Part shown: piece after piece, positions 1 through 12,299 of the stretch
Layout: each line of letters begins with the position of its first letter
How positions within the stretch are numbered: the stretch's first letter is position 1
NCBI GenBank assembly: GCA_013420905.1
Contig: JAAXNY010000004.1
Span: forward strand, 62,001-126,000
Direction of reading: 5' to 3'
Source: Collybia mongolica
Taxonomy: Eukaryota > Basidiomycota > Agaricomycetes > Agaricales > Clitocybaceae
Length of the DNA stretch: 64,000 bases
Made by a program: the position numbers and the translations under genes
Notes under the pieces: generated by a model
Database searches by the model: none
What the model saw: the letters and a program-made list of their open reading frames with translations, nothing else
What the model was told of the DNA's origin: nothing

Positions 1-2069
1 TTGTTTTTTTTTATTTGGACGAAAATCAAGGCGCCTCTATGTTTCGACAAGCCAACCTCCTGCAAAGTTACACGCTGACTGCCCAGAAAGATATGTTTGA
101 TTCGCGTCTTTTCCCTTTCCCTTGGGCCCAACTTACAGAACTCAACCTGGTGGGGGTTATTTTATTATTGCGAAACGGCCACCAAGTATTTCGACAATGT
201 ATTAACCTCCTATCATGCCGCTTCAGCCTCACCAGAGACGCCGACTACGTGAGATAATGAAGGGCTCGTTTTATTGAGAAAGTTGGAGTCACTCAAGATA
301 GTGATGAACATCCCGGAATCGCCTATCCAATCTCCATGGACAATACAGCGGCACAGCTCTTTCTTTCCTGAATTACCCTCGGGCCCAGTCTACATCGCAG
401 GGCTCTGGTGATCCTCCCACTTCTGTCACTTATCATTCATAGTTTCCCGCGAACTCTTCCCCCCTGCATCTTAGAAATCTGTACCATGTATTTCTTCCTT
501 GTTTCTTTCTGCCTTGGTTGCTGACCCTTTCGTTGTTTCGTATCTGGACGTTTCTCCGTAACTCTTTATACAGGTCTTTATTTCACTTTTATGCTTTACA
601 CTGTCCCACACATCCGTAGGCCCTATGCATGGAAAACGTTCCGCTTGGACATAGACTGTACATACATGCAAATGTTCCGTGGCGCATGGGTAACCGTTGA
701 AATTGCGTGTGTTTATTCTTGTTACTACACCCAACCATCTTCTCCACCCGGTGCTCGTAAACTCAATATACATGTGAAACAGTGGATCTATTGCCTTGAA
801 GGAGTCAGATGCTAACAGGGAACTTCAAACAGGGGGTGTGCAATAGTGTTAGCTCGGGCTCAACCGCTCAGGTGTAAGCTATATATTTACTTGGTTTCTG
901 ATGTAGAGAAAGGTTTCACAGGTAACTGTGGAGTGATTTGTTTCGTAGTAATACCGCGTCCATCCTAGGGGATACGAACCATTGGTTGTGTTTGCGTTGG
1001 ACAAGGCGCATAGAAGCTGGAACGGGAATTGACTAGTGAGACACTCTCTTACCAGAACGATGCCGATGGATAACAGCTCTCGAACTGTAGATGGAAGTGT
1101 CCAGGGATGAGTGTGTGGCGAGAGGTGCGGGCAGAGCAGCTACAAGTTCACGGAGGACGTATATCAGACCCTGAAACACAAGGCTGCCGACACTAGACTT
1201 GGTGTAAGCTCCCAAGTCCCGATGGATGTTTTGGGGAAGTTGCGACATATTTGGTGAGTGAGGTGAGCTATGGGCTGTCTAGTTGATAGAGGCGCGTCCG
1301 TATAGGCAACGAAGTCGCCACATGGTGGCGGAGTTACTCGCAAATGACATGCGACGATGGCGGCCTGTGGGTGTGTGCGGCGTGTCGGGCCTGGGGGATT
1401 GACGGGAAGTCCAGCATGATGATTTCTTGCACTGGATGCCTATGGGCGCAGACCGCAGATGCCTTCCATCAATCGCATCTCCGATGATGTGGGATTTCTA
1501 TACATTTCTCCGTTTTCATGACCAGAATGGACCACTCCCACGATTTGCGCGGTTCGAATGAGCAGCTCGATGCTGCATCAGGAGCAATGTGGCTTTGGTA
1601 TGTCATTGTGAAATCAGCTTTGCTTCACAGCAAATACTGACGAACCCTGGACCCCATAACTCCAGTTCTGATTCAACTCTAGTCTCATTACAATTTCCAA
1701 CAACCTTTATAAGATAAACATTGTTGCATCAGTTTGCGAGACTGTATAGCAGCTATTCTTAATATTTGATAATGTGAAGCAGTATGTGGACCCGGGGTCA
1801 GCTCCACTACATCGATATGTTGGGGAAACCAAATCTTTACTTTGACCAGCATGTTTGGGCCTTTGACAAGACAACTAACCCTTGAACTGCCTTGATAATG
1901 ATGATGATGTACCATTTCCACATGAATCTTCCAACAATGATCATTGAGGTGAGGTATGAGGTATGCATGCCATCTCTCTTAGCCTTCTGGGAACGTCTGA
2001 GCCTTAGAGTAGCAGCTATAAATAGACAATAGCCTGATCTAACTTTACAATATCACTTGGTATGGAGGG
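1..2069. other. No supportable gene
   Basis: Only short, overlapping open frames on both strands, with no recognisable domain and no consistent exon chain. I see no repeat shared with the rest of the window here. It is best treated as intergenic or fully decayed sequence. Confidence 0.5.
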
Positions 2070-2374
2070 ATGAATGATGGAAGACCAAGCGCTTAGCGGC
2101 TATGTGACTAACATATGATCATATTCTATATGCTGATTGTGATAAAACGCACTTCGGGCCCCCCTTATGACAAATATCTACATCTGACATCAATTTGATA
2201 CTGTTTGTGCAAAGCGATTTTGAGGAATGCAACCACATCCGATCATTAGGAAATTATGAAATGAATATACCATAGTCCATCGTGAGAATTGACATCATTC
2301 TTCGCATATAAAGCCCTCAGAAATGTAATTGCAAACTTGTGCTTTTACAATCGGAGACAGATTCCTGCTATACA
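2070..2374 (+). promoter_or_regulatory. Upstream flank of membrane-protein gene, shared with its paralogue
   Basis: This stretch matches, in reverse complement and with many substitutions, the sequence at 26788-27060, including the word ATATGATCATAT and the segment around GGATGTGGTTGCATTCCTCA. It therefore belongs to the duplicated unit and probably holds the promoter and 5' UTR of the gene that starts at 2375. In the other copy a transposon separates this flank from its gene. Confidence 0.55.
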
Positions 2375-3800
2375 ATGCCACCCACAAGCCAGGAAATTGC
2401 TGATGCAATCCTACTAGTCCACTTGGGAGAATCACTTATACTCTCACTTGTACAGACTTTGGCATTGACCCTGATATATGGTATGTCTACCAGCCCTATC
2501 TTTCCAATCATTCATCACATTAATGTGAACAATTTCACATCTATGCAGGCCTATTTGTACTCCTATATTCCCAGGCAGTCTTGACATATCTGTATGTAAT
2601 CCCATTGCAATTTAGTTTAAAGGCAACAAAATGACATTTTTATCAGCAAAAAAAAGGACCCAACACAGCCTCAATTTTACATGTTTCTAATGAGTGGTAT
2701 CACTTTCATACTTGCTACAGCCCAAGAAGCTAGCATAATTGCAGGACTTGGAATCCACATTCATTCAGCTTTCATTAGATATCAAAACTTACCTCTGGTA
2801 GAGAGACTTTCATTGATAGGCAAACTGTTAGTGGAGACCAACTTGTTAGTCATCTGGGTGCCTCTTATTCAGGTGAGTTCCCATCCCAAGCAATCTAAGT
2901 AATTCAAATAGTAATCAAAATGGCTAGTTTATCATCAGTGATGGTGTTGTTATCTGGAGAGCATTCACTTTGATGCAACAGAGGAAATGGTTAATAGCCT
3001 TACCGTTGCTCTTGTTGCTTGGCACAGCAGGCATGTCACTATCTATTTTGCCACCAATAACCTCACAATACTCAAATTCATAACCATAAGCTTCTCTCTT
3101 TGTAGATGTGATACTCCGAACAATAACTACTAGGGGTCCAGGACAGGGAACACTTGAACAACTGAATAGAAACCTTGCTGTATCTGGAGTTTGCCTATCT
3201 CTTGCAACAAATGTTGTAGCTACTGCAATGTTTGGTTTTGTATTTTGGTAGGCCTCACCTTCTTCCAATCACCTCATGACCTTACATGCTGTAGGAATCA
3301 CAGAAAAGATATGATAACAGGACTAAGGAGATATCGACCAACTCAAGTTGTGCAGATTTTGGCTATTCTTGTAGAATCTGGAGTTGTATTTTGTCTAGCC
3401 CAAGTATGATATTTACATATCTGGTTGGTTTACTTGCTGATGGTGTTGTAGACTGTGTATTTTATTGTTGGACTCCTTCCTAGTGAAGGATTGACAGCAA
3501 GCAGTTATATCCAACAAATCATTCAGCCTTTGTTTTTCGGGATTTCAGTAAGTACAAATTGTCTATGTGGATTAGTGTCTGAGATAGATCCACATATTAC
3601 AGGCAATCTATCCAACAGCTGTTGTTGCTCTTGTAAACAGTGGCCATACTGCGGGTGAGATGTACACAATGGACGGTTCACTTGGAATATCCAGAGATGG
3701 TGCAGATCCTGGTGTAACAACTGGCATCCAGTTTGCTGTACCCAACCCTGCTACCAGTGTGGTAATAGTTCCTCAACAGGCCGAGGAGGGAGATCGTTGA
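2375..3800 (+). CDS. Multi-pass (7TM-like) membrane protein, eight exons, 340 aa
   Basis: I do not know a secure name for this family, but its layout matches the large Agaricomycete set of seven-helix membrane proteins of unknown function. Exons read as 2375-2480, 2549-2591, 2647-2872, 2928-3030, 3106-3247, 3295-3403, 3452-3547 and 3603-3800. They join in phase to 341 codons with no internal stop. Hydrophobic helices can be seen in every exon, for example GITFILATA in exon 3, WLIALPLLLLLGTA in exon 4 and AIYPTAVVALV at the start of exon 8. The tail is soluble and rich in Gly, Thr and Glu. Intron 4 starts with GC (CAG|GCATGT), so it would be a GC-AG intron; the same variant donor is found in the inverted paralogue at 21850-23310. 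The start was chosen because the paralogue has the same ATG context. Function is unknown; receptor- or sensor-like roles are only inference. Confidence 0.72.
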
Positions 3801-4778
3801 GGGAGTGCTAGTATACTCGCATCTAAGCTGCCTCTGTGGTGATAATGATTGATCATAATAAACATCATAATTATCTCATGATTCATGGTTTATACACTCA
3901 TCAAGCCTGGATCCAAATCTTAATCACACTGCGGCAGTGCCAGCCTTTTTTGCAGTCGAAAGGCTCGTGTAAGGAGATAGAAAGGTGAATTGCCATAGCA
4001 AATACCCTTTGTTGCCTCGTTTTCACCAAGCTTTCTTGAGGGGAAGATGATGCCACCGTAGTGTCAGGGAATCATGGGCTCAAAACGCCGGCGTCCATCA
4101 ATACCACTAACTCCGCTCACTATTGCACCATACCCAATCAGAATGGGCGTCACGTCCTTACCATTGATCCGCCCTGTTTCTGTGCTGTGCACGCCTTAAT
4201 ATAACCTCTATATTTCATCCTGACGGCCAGCGTGCCCGCATTCCGACGTTGCGCCTACATTGACTGATAGCGATCTAATCTCCATCTCCTTGGGTACGCT
4301 GCCAGGAACCTGTAGAAGAGCACCACATGGTTCGTGGCGGCCTGCGCCTCTCTCCAGGGGTTACATCTTTTCCGTAGATCACGAAGGGGTACACAGCATG
4401 CAAGGTATATTTATATCGGCATTACGCAGACTGTCTACTCCGTTCGAAGGCCTTCCGACTACCCCGAGTCCAAGGGGTCATTCTGGCTAGGATCACCAGC
4501 AATGCTACATCAATCTCCGGGGATCTCTGTCCGGCACGCGAACAAATGGGCTCAGGACCAGGCACTGGCGTCAAGATCAGGGTGATGTCGAAGGTTTATA
4601 TCAATGCCTAATCTCCACAGCAATAACTCCTATCGTAAACAAACAAACTTGATGCGCGCTTTAGGATGGGAGCGTCCAGCAATAAATAGATTATTTTTGA
4701 CATCTGCACCCGAGTATACAGAGTAAGTACGCTACACCTATATACCGAAACCACTCATTAGAACGTCCGTTCCATTCA
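3801..4778. other. Intergenic, no gene seen
   Basis: No coherent open frame or exon chain. The part from about 4520 to 4778 resembles 7080-7370 downstream of the intact FAD oxidoreductase gene (shared words such as GAGTATACAGAGTA), so it is the 3' flank of the FAD relic that follows. Confidence 0.5.
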
Positions 4779-5213
4779 CTACGCATAGAGCCCGAATCTC
4801 TCCCAGACAGTAGCGGGGAAAGAAAACGTATCCCTGGGGTCATATTTGTCCTTCAAGACCTGCAAGCGCGGGTAATGCACGCCGTAATAGTGTTTTTGCC
4901 CTAGCGAATTGCGGGTGAGAAACGCAGTTAAGGGCCAATGGGAGTCGACTTACTTCCACAAGCCCATGCATTGTAAAAATACAACAATCTATCAGCAAAA
5001 TAATTCGGGCAGGGCACGGTCAACTTGGAATGCCCACCCATAATCCCAATATGCAGGACTGTTGGAGATGATGCTATTTACGACGTCTCCAAGTTCACAC
5101 GAGTAAGATGTCTAATTCTTATAGCTTCTTAAGTCAACTCTTTCCAAGAATGCGCGTAGGTTTCAAATGCGCTGGTCCTCTTGGTCTTGACTTCGATTGA
5201 GGTGACAATTCCG
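4779..5213 (-). pseudogene. FAD oxidoreductase relic, C-terminal and middle pieces
   Basis: On the minus strand, 4779-4900 encodes the berberine-bridge C-terminus (a YYGVHYPRLQVLKDKYDP-type stretch followed by a stop). About 5030-5085 encodes the NSIISNSPAYWDYG exon. About 5130-5213 encodes the start of the large central exon (FGIVTSIEVKT). These correspond to exons 9, 7 and 5 of the intact paralogues at 7371-9303 and 10313-12243. Exons 3, 4 and 6 are missing. At 5213 the match switches strand: the next bases carry exons 1-2 on the plus strand. This is a dead, rearranged copy. Confidence 0.75.
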
Positions 5214-5455
5214 AACGCCTTTGCGGCCAACTTGAAGGACGGTCTCACTGCTGAGGGGATTATTGTAGTGTTCCCTGGGGACCAAAAGTATGTTTCTGCT
5301 AGTACCCCATATACATCTCGTTTCATAACATCATGGTTCCCTTACTGATACCTCCTGTATGACGTAGTTAACTTGGGCTGTGACTTCAAACCTGCTGTCG
5401 TTACATACAAGACAACCCCTCAGGATGTCTCTGAAATTCTCAAGCTCTGGAGAGG
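5214..5455 (+). pseudogene. FAD oxidoreductase relic, exons 1-2 in inverted orientation
   Basis: On the plus strand 5216-5305 encodes ANLKDGLTAEGIIVVFPGD and onward, matching the mature N-terminus of the FAD oxidoreductases. After an intron-like gap, 5371-5450 encodes DFKPAVVTYKTTPQDVSEIL, matching exon 2. The signal peptide is missing. The piece abuts, head to head, the minus-strand exon-5 fragment ending at 5213, so an inversion or template-switch event scrambled this gene copy. Confidence 0.75.
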
Positions 5456-5829
5456 ATTTGGGGGAGGTGTGTGATGGCGGGAACGACGTAATGGAGGGAG
5501 ATGAGAGAGGGGTTGTAGGTTTGATCGCAGGTGCTCCAAGGGCCTTTTTACACTCAAATGCGTCCAGTCAAGCAGATATTGGCTGAGAAACGGCGGTCAG
5601 TCAGAATGTGGTGTAAACGTGGAAAAACGGGAGCATACAATGATTATTGCAATGTTACCCCGCCATGCAGTACCGGGGTGCTCTTCAGTGTCCTGGGGGC
5701 TTGAGCTGAGACAGCGCACACTATATCTGGAAATGACAGGAAGTCACTAAATCGCTTTCACCAACAGCGAGTAAGCAACCTTACCATGGGCATAGATTGA
5801 TCAACAGTACGTCGGTTACAGTTGTGGGG
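5456..5829. other. No gene seen
   Basis: G-rich low-complexity start (GATTTGGGGGAGG type) followed by short open frames without recognisable features. Confidence 0.45.
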
Positions 5830-6200
5830 AATTATTCTTGTACAGGAACTCAACTTAATCCTACACCTCATGTCATATTTGTTCATAAAGTCGGTTAAGA
5901 GGCCCAGATGTCGTCAGACACAAGGTTCGGAAAGCCGCATGCCGCGAATTGCGCCAGGACCTCAAAGCGGAGGAGATTTCAATAAAAAACCTGTAATCCA
6001 GACATAGAGATAAAGAAAATACTCAAGAAGCCTCCCATTAAAATTCGGAGAGTCCGAGAAACCATGTAGGTGGATATGACATGAACATATTAGTGGAAAT
6101 TTCAAGAAGATTACACAGGTGTTCTTACTTTACAATAACTTGGCTAAACCTCCTTCAGATCCTCTTGGTATCTTCGTCGACTTCGCGGGTATGAGCGGTT
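5830..6200 (-). repeat. Inverted copy of the 16750-17160 segment
   Basis: The reverse complement of this stretch aligns over about 350 bp with 16800-17155. Shared landmarks are a CCAAGAGGATCTGAAG block, a possible donor GTAAAGTAAGAA, a GGATTACAGG possible acceptor and an ATCTGGGC block. Both copies look like decayed exon-intron sequence; neither retains a convincing protein, and I do not recognise the gene. Confidence 0.6.
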
Positions 6201-7370
6201 CTTATTCCTCAGGTCGACGATATCTCTAGTTTTTCCCACCAAGACCGGATCTACAGCCAGTTTTTATCCTTCGTAGGTAACTTGAACGTACTGTGGGCTT
6301 ATATTTTTCGCTTCAGATGGCTTCTTCTGTGAACAAGTACGCTTCCTCTCCTATTTTATTCACTGATCTCACATGAATGGCTAGATATACATACCAATAC
6401 TGAGATATAACACTTCAAATTCGCATCTACGAGGATGTTGGAAAGCCTTTGAAGTCACGCACACGCCAGCACATAATAAACCAACTTTTGTGAGTGGTAA
6501 GTGGCGGACAGCGAGGTACTGAGGGATTCGAATCCTTTCAATATTCGAGGTCATGTTCCGCGTGTATACTTACCGGCAGGAGAATACCAGATATCTGCCT
6601 TATACACTCCGAAACATTCACCTATAAATCTTGAAAACCCGTGAAAGCTTCTTTGAATATTTTGGGCGCACCGTGATACATCTCTCAATAATAACCTTCA
6701 GTTTTCCCCCCCACCCACGAACATCACAAGAGGCCAAGTTTCACTTAGGTCGCTGATACCTGCATGTACACAGGGATTTCAAACGCCGATGCCCACGCCG
6801 CCGCCATCTACGTCCACTATTGGGTCTCATTCAACACCAGACGTGGGCGCCAGAGGCACTTAACGACCCACCCGAAATTCACGGGACGTCGCTACACGAT
6901 CTGCGGCAGCCCAGGCATACCAAAGCTCGCGTATTTTACAGAACGTACACTGAGATACTCACCGTGCGCCAAAAAATCGCAAACAACTCTATTTATAAAA
7001 GGAAATTTCTAGCCCGAATCAGGTGGGACACGTATACGTAGACTGATAAACACTAATAAAAATATTACCCTACTTTTCGAGGGTCCCTGCCCAATACGCG
7101 AACGACGGGCTCAGGTATTGGTACGTGTACCTCTTTACCTTTAATAAAATCCAACAGACAGTGATTAAGACTACGATGCTGAAAATTCTCATGTACTAGA
7201 ATCAGGAAAATAATCCGAAAATTAGATATATAAGGAATTACTATCGGTACCCAAGTATACAGAGTACGTTACTTTACAGCTATATACAAAACTACTCGTG
7301 GGGATGTCTGTAGACAACAAGCTCCGAACCTGTCCGTTGACTATCCATAAGGATGCGGCCACGCTGCGAA
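6201..7370. other. Intergenic between relics and FAD gene
   Basis: Short open frames only, including an 82-codon one at 6764 without recognisable features. From about 7080 the sequence is the 3' flank shared with the FAD relic at 4.5-4.8 kb. Confidence 0.45.
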
Positions 7371-9303
7371 TCATTCCTCGATAGTGGTAGGGAAGGCGAA
7401 TACATTCTTGGGATCGTATTTGTCCTTCAAAGCTCGCAAGCGCGGGTAATGAGCGCCATAATAACGAGTTTGCCCTAGAAGAATGATGGGTGAGATAGGC
7501 AATTTGAGATGAGCCATCCCACATACAATCCGGAAGTCTATTGTCGATGTAGTTTGGATATGCTCTAGAAATACACACTCAAACCAAGTAGTTTGGATAA
7601 TTGGTGTGAAAACACTCACCCGTAATCCCAATTCGCCGGACTATTCGACGTGATGCTCTCTACTAATTCTTTAATCACACATCAGTCAAAGGTTCAGTCC
7701 AAGACATCCGGGGGTAGTGAACTCACTATCCAAGAACGTGAGTCCATCGTCTGGGAAAGGCGGCTGTTTATTGAAGGAAGATGCGTAGAATTGAATCGTA
7801 AGTGTCGAGCTTCTGTGAGCAAAAGCAGTCGCGTTTAACGGCACGGCGTTGACGGCAGAATTTTTTCCACCCCAGAGTTCAATTTCGGCGTACCAATCCT
7901 GATACCCAGCGTGTTGTTTTTCAGGACATTTTAAACAAAAGAAACACAAAAAATGCGGCACGTACCGTTGTTGAATCGAAGCCCTCGTATGCCATATAAT
8001 GCGCAAAGGCTGAGCGCGCCTTAATTGACATGGGAGAATCTTCGGGAGTCATGATCGACTTCGCATAAAACGTGTTAGGTTCCTCTGGTTGGGCGTGCGT
8101 GTCGAGCGGTCCAAACGCCATATATTTAATGCTATCGATATATGTTCCGGTTGTGATGTTCATGTCGGGTCCCTTCGGCATGTTGCTCAGGAATGGCATA
8201 ATCTTCGCGTTAAATTCGTTTGCAGGCCCGAACCACACACCTGAGAAATGGAATAGACCAGTTCCCTTTCTGGGTCCACGGTAGACATTGATCTGGACAT
8301 CAATTTCGGAGGGGATATTGGTTTGCGCGTATCTTTCGAGGGCACCGATCCCCTTTGCCACTCCATGAACATCGAGAATCCACTGGTACTCAAAAACTGT
8401 GGCGGAGGGTGGTTCTGGGAATGTCTTGACCTCTATTGAGGTGGTGATTCCGAACGACCCCCCTGAGCCTCGCATGCCCTGTTCATGCAAGAGTTGAAGC
8501 GGTTCTGCCTGCCATGGAGGGAGATCAAGAGCTTACCCAGAATAGATCCGAGTGCTCCTGATCGTTAGCCGTGATTATGGTGCCGTTGGCAAGAACCATA
8601 TTCACGGCAGAAATAGTATCGAGGGTGAGGCCCCACATACGTGAAGCAAATCCGAAGCCACCATAAGCTGTGTCCAAAACTTTGTGAGCAGCCAATTTTA
8701 CGACACAATTGGAATATCTTTACATGCATGACCACCGATCCCAATATAAGCACAGGTGCCATGGGGGAGACCCCTTCCAGCTTGAGATAAAGTGAGTGCA
8801 ATGTCCCCGAGGCGATTTCCACTCTCGATTATAGCAGTCCCTTTCGAAGAATTGATTGTAATTTTATTGAAGTTTTGCATATCCAACACGATGACGTCAT
8901 CCCCTCCTCCAAGGCCATTCGCAATGTAGCTGTGCTAATTAACCACATGTTAACTGCGCAAAATTTCCTAGAATGAATGTGTGACTTACTCCTCCACTCC
9001 GTGCGGCTGCCTTCATATTCAACGAATAGCTAATTTTCAGGATTTCAGAAACATCCTCTGGGGTTGTGGGGTATGTAACGACAGCAGGTTTGAAACTAAA
9101 ACGCAAATTGACTGGTATTCATTTGTTAGTGGAGCATGGCGATATGGTAGGCCTGGTGACATACACGGAGTGCTAGCAGCATTATACTTCGGCTCTCCAG
9201 GAAAGACTGCAGTAATCCCCGCGGCGATGAGATTGTCCTTCAAAGTCGCCGCATAAGCTAAAGTGGAGGCGAGCGCGACCAACAAAAAGTAAAATAACAA
9301 CAT
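7371..9303 (-). CDS. Secreted FAD-linked oxidoreductase (AA7 / BBE-like), 492 aa
   Basis: Nine exons on the minus strand: 9303-9165, 9111-8990, 8934-8724, 8667-8537, 8478-7966, 7898-7727, 7668-7620, 7564-7527 and 7474-7371. They join in phase to 493 codons including stop. Residues 1-18 form a signal peptide. A FAD_binding_4-type domain follows, with GGHSY (His88) and HGTCAYIGIGGHA (Cys148). These are the two positions that bind FAD covalently in glucooligosaccharide-oxidase-like enzymes, so bicovalent flavin is expected. The substrate domain comes next and a berberine-bridge C-terminal motif (YYGAHYPRLRALKDKYDP) closes the protein. The family oxidises oligosaccharides or secondary metabolites outside the cell; the substrate here cannot be read. 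An intact tandem paralogue lies just upstream in the same direction. A TATA sequence lies about 60 bp before the ATG. Confidence 0.88.
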
Positions 9304-9362
9304 CACTGTTCGCCTGATACGTTTGTGGGAGTCATGGGAGCCGGATTGCTTTTGGGCGTGCG

Positions 9363-9370
9363 TATATATA
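9363..9370 (-). promoter_or_regulatory. TATA box of FAD oxidoreductase gene
   Basis: TATATATA on the minus strand, about 60 bp upstream of the ATG at 9303. The equivalent position of the decayed copy at 31.8 kb carries TATATAAA, while the intact copy at 12.24 kb has only TATGTA-like sequence (rc of about 12300-12312). Confidence 0.55.
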
Positions 9371-10312
9371 CAATCAATAAAGTGAACTCCTTGCCCAAAT
9401 GGGTTCCCCTTGATATAAACCATTGATAAGTTTCTTACGGCAATGTGGGGCGTGTAACGTCAGGGATCGAGATATATGCCCATATCTGTATGAGAACGTC
9501 CATGTCACTCTAGTTTGCGCACACGGTTGGGGGAGAGGTGGGGTTTTTCGCAGGGGTGAACTCGCCAATCACGAATTCACGGGTAATTCCGCGCTGCGTC
9601 GAAGAATAGCATTTAGGATTTACGATTAAGCGTGGCATACTTGTCCTTGCCTGGGCTGGTTCAGCTGCGGGAGCTTTGAAACGACCCTCAACTGTAATCA
9701 AGCAATGTTCAGAAATCTCTGATTCGAAGTCATTCAGTGAGATTCAACTACTTGAGACTACGGCCTGATTTCATGTTTTCCTAACCACAGTCTGAAACAC
9801 GCAGATCAGACACTTTGGAACAACAAAATTGTAAGCTCATGCTGATATAGCATCCTCACCAAAGTCTGTGTTCGCTGCATTGCACATTTCGAAGTAATTT
9901 TGGCGAGATGGACGAAAAAAGAAATGACCGTTCAGAATCAGGCACAAGATTTGTTTATGTGTATATATGTACAATCTAAACGCCCGCAAACACCCGAATG
10001 CCACGGTTTTGACAGGAAAGTCGAACCGTGACATCAAATCATAGGAAATTGACTGAAGAACACACTTTCTGACAGGACGTTACTTACTCAAGTAGTCAAT
10101 ATTGTTCAGAGGGACTACAACTCGTGTTGAGCAGGCTGGGACCAACGGTACGCCCAAGGTATGCCCTAAATGTTACAATGCAAACGCGATCAAGGAGTAG
10201 TAGGCTCATTCCTGAACACTCAGGAAGCCCCCGAAGAGTGTAGTTAGGATCGCAATACAAAGAAAGCTTCTGTTAGTGTCTGAATTGGTTCAACATACTG
10301 TAGTTACGCTTA
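9371..10312. other. Spacer between tandem FAD genes
   Basis: About 0.94 kb without a supported gene. A 63-codon minus-strand frame (9701-9510, beginning MITVEGRFKAPAAEPAQAR) is the most protein-like piece but lacks a partner exon or paralogue in the window, so it is not called. Confidence 0.45.
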
Positions 10313-12243
10313 TCACTCCTCAACAGCAGTGGGGAAGTTAAACATGTCCGTGGGATCATACTTGCGTTTCAGAGCTTGCAAACGCGGATAATGGGCGCCG
10401 TAGTAACGGAATTGCCCTAAGGGACAAAGGAGTGAGATAAGCATCCCACGGAGAGGTCAAGTCGTTCGACGTACAATCTGGTAGCCGATCATCGAGGTAG
10501 TTTGGATATGCACTAGAATTATTAGATGTCAGCCAGTATTTTGAATAATTGTTTCGGAAATGCTCACCCATAATCCCAATCCGCGGGACTGTTTGAGGTA
10601 ATACTATTTACTAAGCCTGTACACACACATCAATCCACGGGTCCAGTCAGTACCGAATAGGAAGTAGACTTACCGTCCCCAAACGTGAGTCCAGAATCTG
10701 GATAGGGTGGCAGTCTGTCTGGGGAAGACAAATAAAATTGAATTGTAAACATTGAGCTTCTGTGAGCGAAGGCGGTTGCATCTGCTGGCACAGCATTGAG
10801 AGCGGAGTTCGTTCCCCCATACATTTCAACCTCAATGACCCAAGCCTAATTACATTGCAGTGGCTTTCAGGTTTCCGTCCAAACAATAAAAAAACCGATT
10901 GCACATACAATTTTCGTGTCGAAGCCCTCGTTCGCCAGATAGTGCGCAAAGGCCGTGCGTGCCTTGAGCGACATGGGCGAACTCTCTGGAGTCATGATCG
11001 ATTTGGTATAAAATGTATCATGCGGTTCTGGTTGCGCATGAGTATCAAGGGGTCCGCCTCCCACATACGCAAGGCCGTTGAGGTATGTTCCAGGTGTGAT
11101 CTTCACGTCGGGTCCCGCCGGCATATTGCTTAAAAAGGGCGCAATGGTCGCATTAAGCTTGCTTTCATCCCCATACCAGACGCCTGCGATGTGGTAAATC
11201 ACAGTTCCCCTTTTGGGACCGGGCAAAAGCACGATCCAGACATCGATCTCCGGGGGGATATCGGTGTGCCCGTACGTTTCAAGGGCGTCGATCCCCTTTG
11301 CAATGCCGTCAACATCGAGAGTCCACACATACTCAAATACTGTGGCAGAGGGAGGTTCTGGGAACGTCTTGACTTCGATTGATGTTGTAATTCCGAATGA
11401 CCCGCCTGAACCTCGCATGCCCTGTCCATTCGTCGATTAAAATATTTTGGGCGCTGCAGAGATTGGATAGTTACCCAGAATAAGTCCGAGTACATCCGCT
11501 CGTTGGCTGTGATTATTTTGCCGTTCGGAAGAACCATATCCACGGACAAGATGGTATCGAGGGTGAGACCCCACATGCGGGAAGTAAAGCCGAAGCCACC
11601 ATATGCTGCGTTGAAAGCTCATAAGCCGTAAAATTCTCGAAAAGATGGGAGACTCTTCACCTGCGTGGCCACCAATCCCAACATACGCACAATTACCATG
11701 AGGTATAGCCCTTCCGGCTTTCGACAAACCAAGGGCGATGTCCCCAAGACGATTTCCACTCTCGATGATAGCTGTTCCTTTCGAAGAATTGACGGTAATG
11801 TTGTTGAAATTTTGTAAATCCACCACAACCACACCATCCTTCCCGCCGGAGCCATTCGCAATGTAGCTGTGCTGTCGAAAAGCCCTGTGAAACACGTGAT
11901 TTATCTCAAAATGGAAGCATTACTCACACCTCCGCTCCTTGCGGATACCTTCATATTCAATGCCGAACTAATTCGGAGTATTTTAGAAATATCCTTTGGA
12001 GTTGTGGGCAATGTGACGACAGCGGGTTTGAAGTCAAAACGCAGGTTGACTGGATCATACAGGATTTAAGTGAGTTATGGTATTATCTAAGGCGGACGAC
12101 ATACACTGAGTGCTAGCAGCGACATATCCCGGGTCTCCAGGAAAGATCGCAGTAATCCCTGCAGCTGTGAGACTGTCTTTCAAGTTTGTCGCAGAGACCA
12201 AAGTGGAGGCCAGTGCAGGCAACAGAAGGCGTAAGAGCAACAT
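10313..12243 (-). CDS. Secreted FAD-linked oxidoreductase (AA7 / BBE-like), tandem paralogue
   Basis: Same nine-exon plan as the gene at 7371-9303, with every intron at the same position. The ATG at 12243 starts a signal peptide (MLLLRLLLPALASTLVSA). The flavin-linking His88 (GGHSY) and Cys148 (HGNCAYVGIGGHA) are kept. The large central exon begins GMRGSGGSFG (about 11418), and the C-terminus carries YYGAHYPRLQALKRKYDP and ends FNFPTAVEE. I found no stop or phase break. The central domain differs from the neighbour most between the SIEVKTFPEPP and DTHAQPE landmarks, which would be where substrate preference diverges (inference). The promoter region is less well kept than that of the neighbour: the TATA position reads TATGTA. 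Confidence 0.86.
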
Positions 12244-12299
12244 GGCCGTCCGCTTGATGTTTCTGTGGGAGTGGTGGGAAGGAATCTCTTTCGTGTAGG

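Noticed and set aside
10762..11133. 123-codon plus-strand frame
   Set aside because: Antisense to exons 5-6 of the FAD oxidoreductase, which has full family support.
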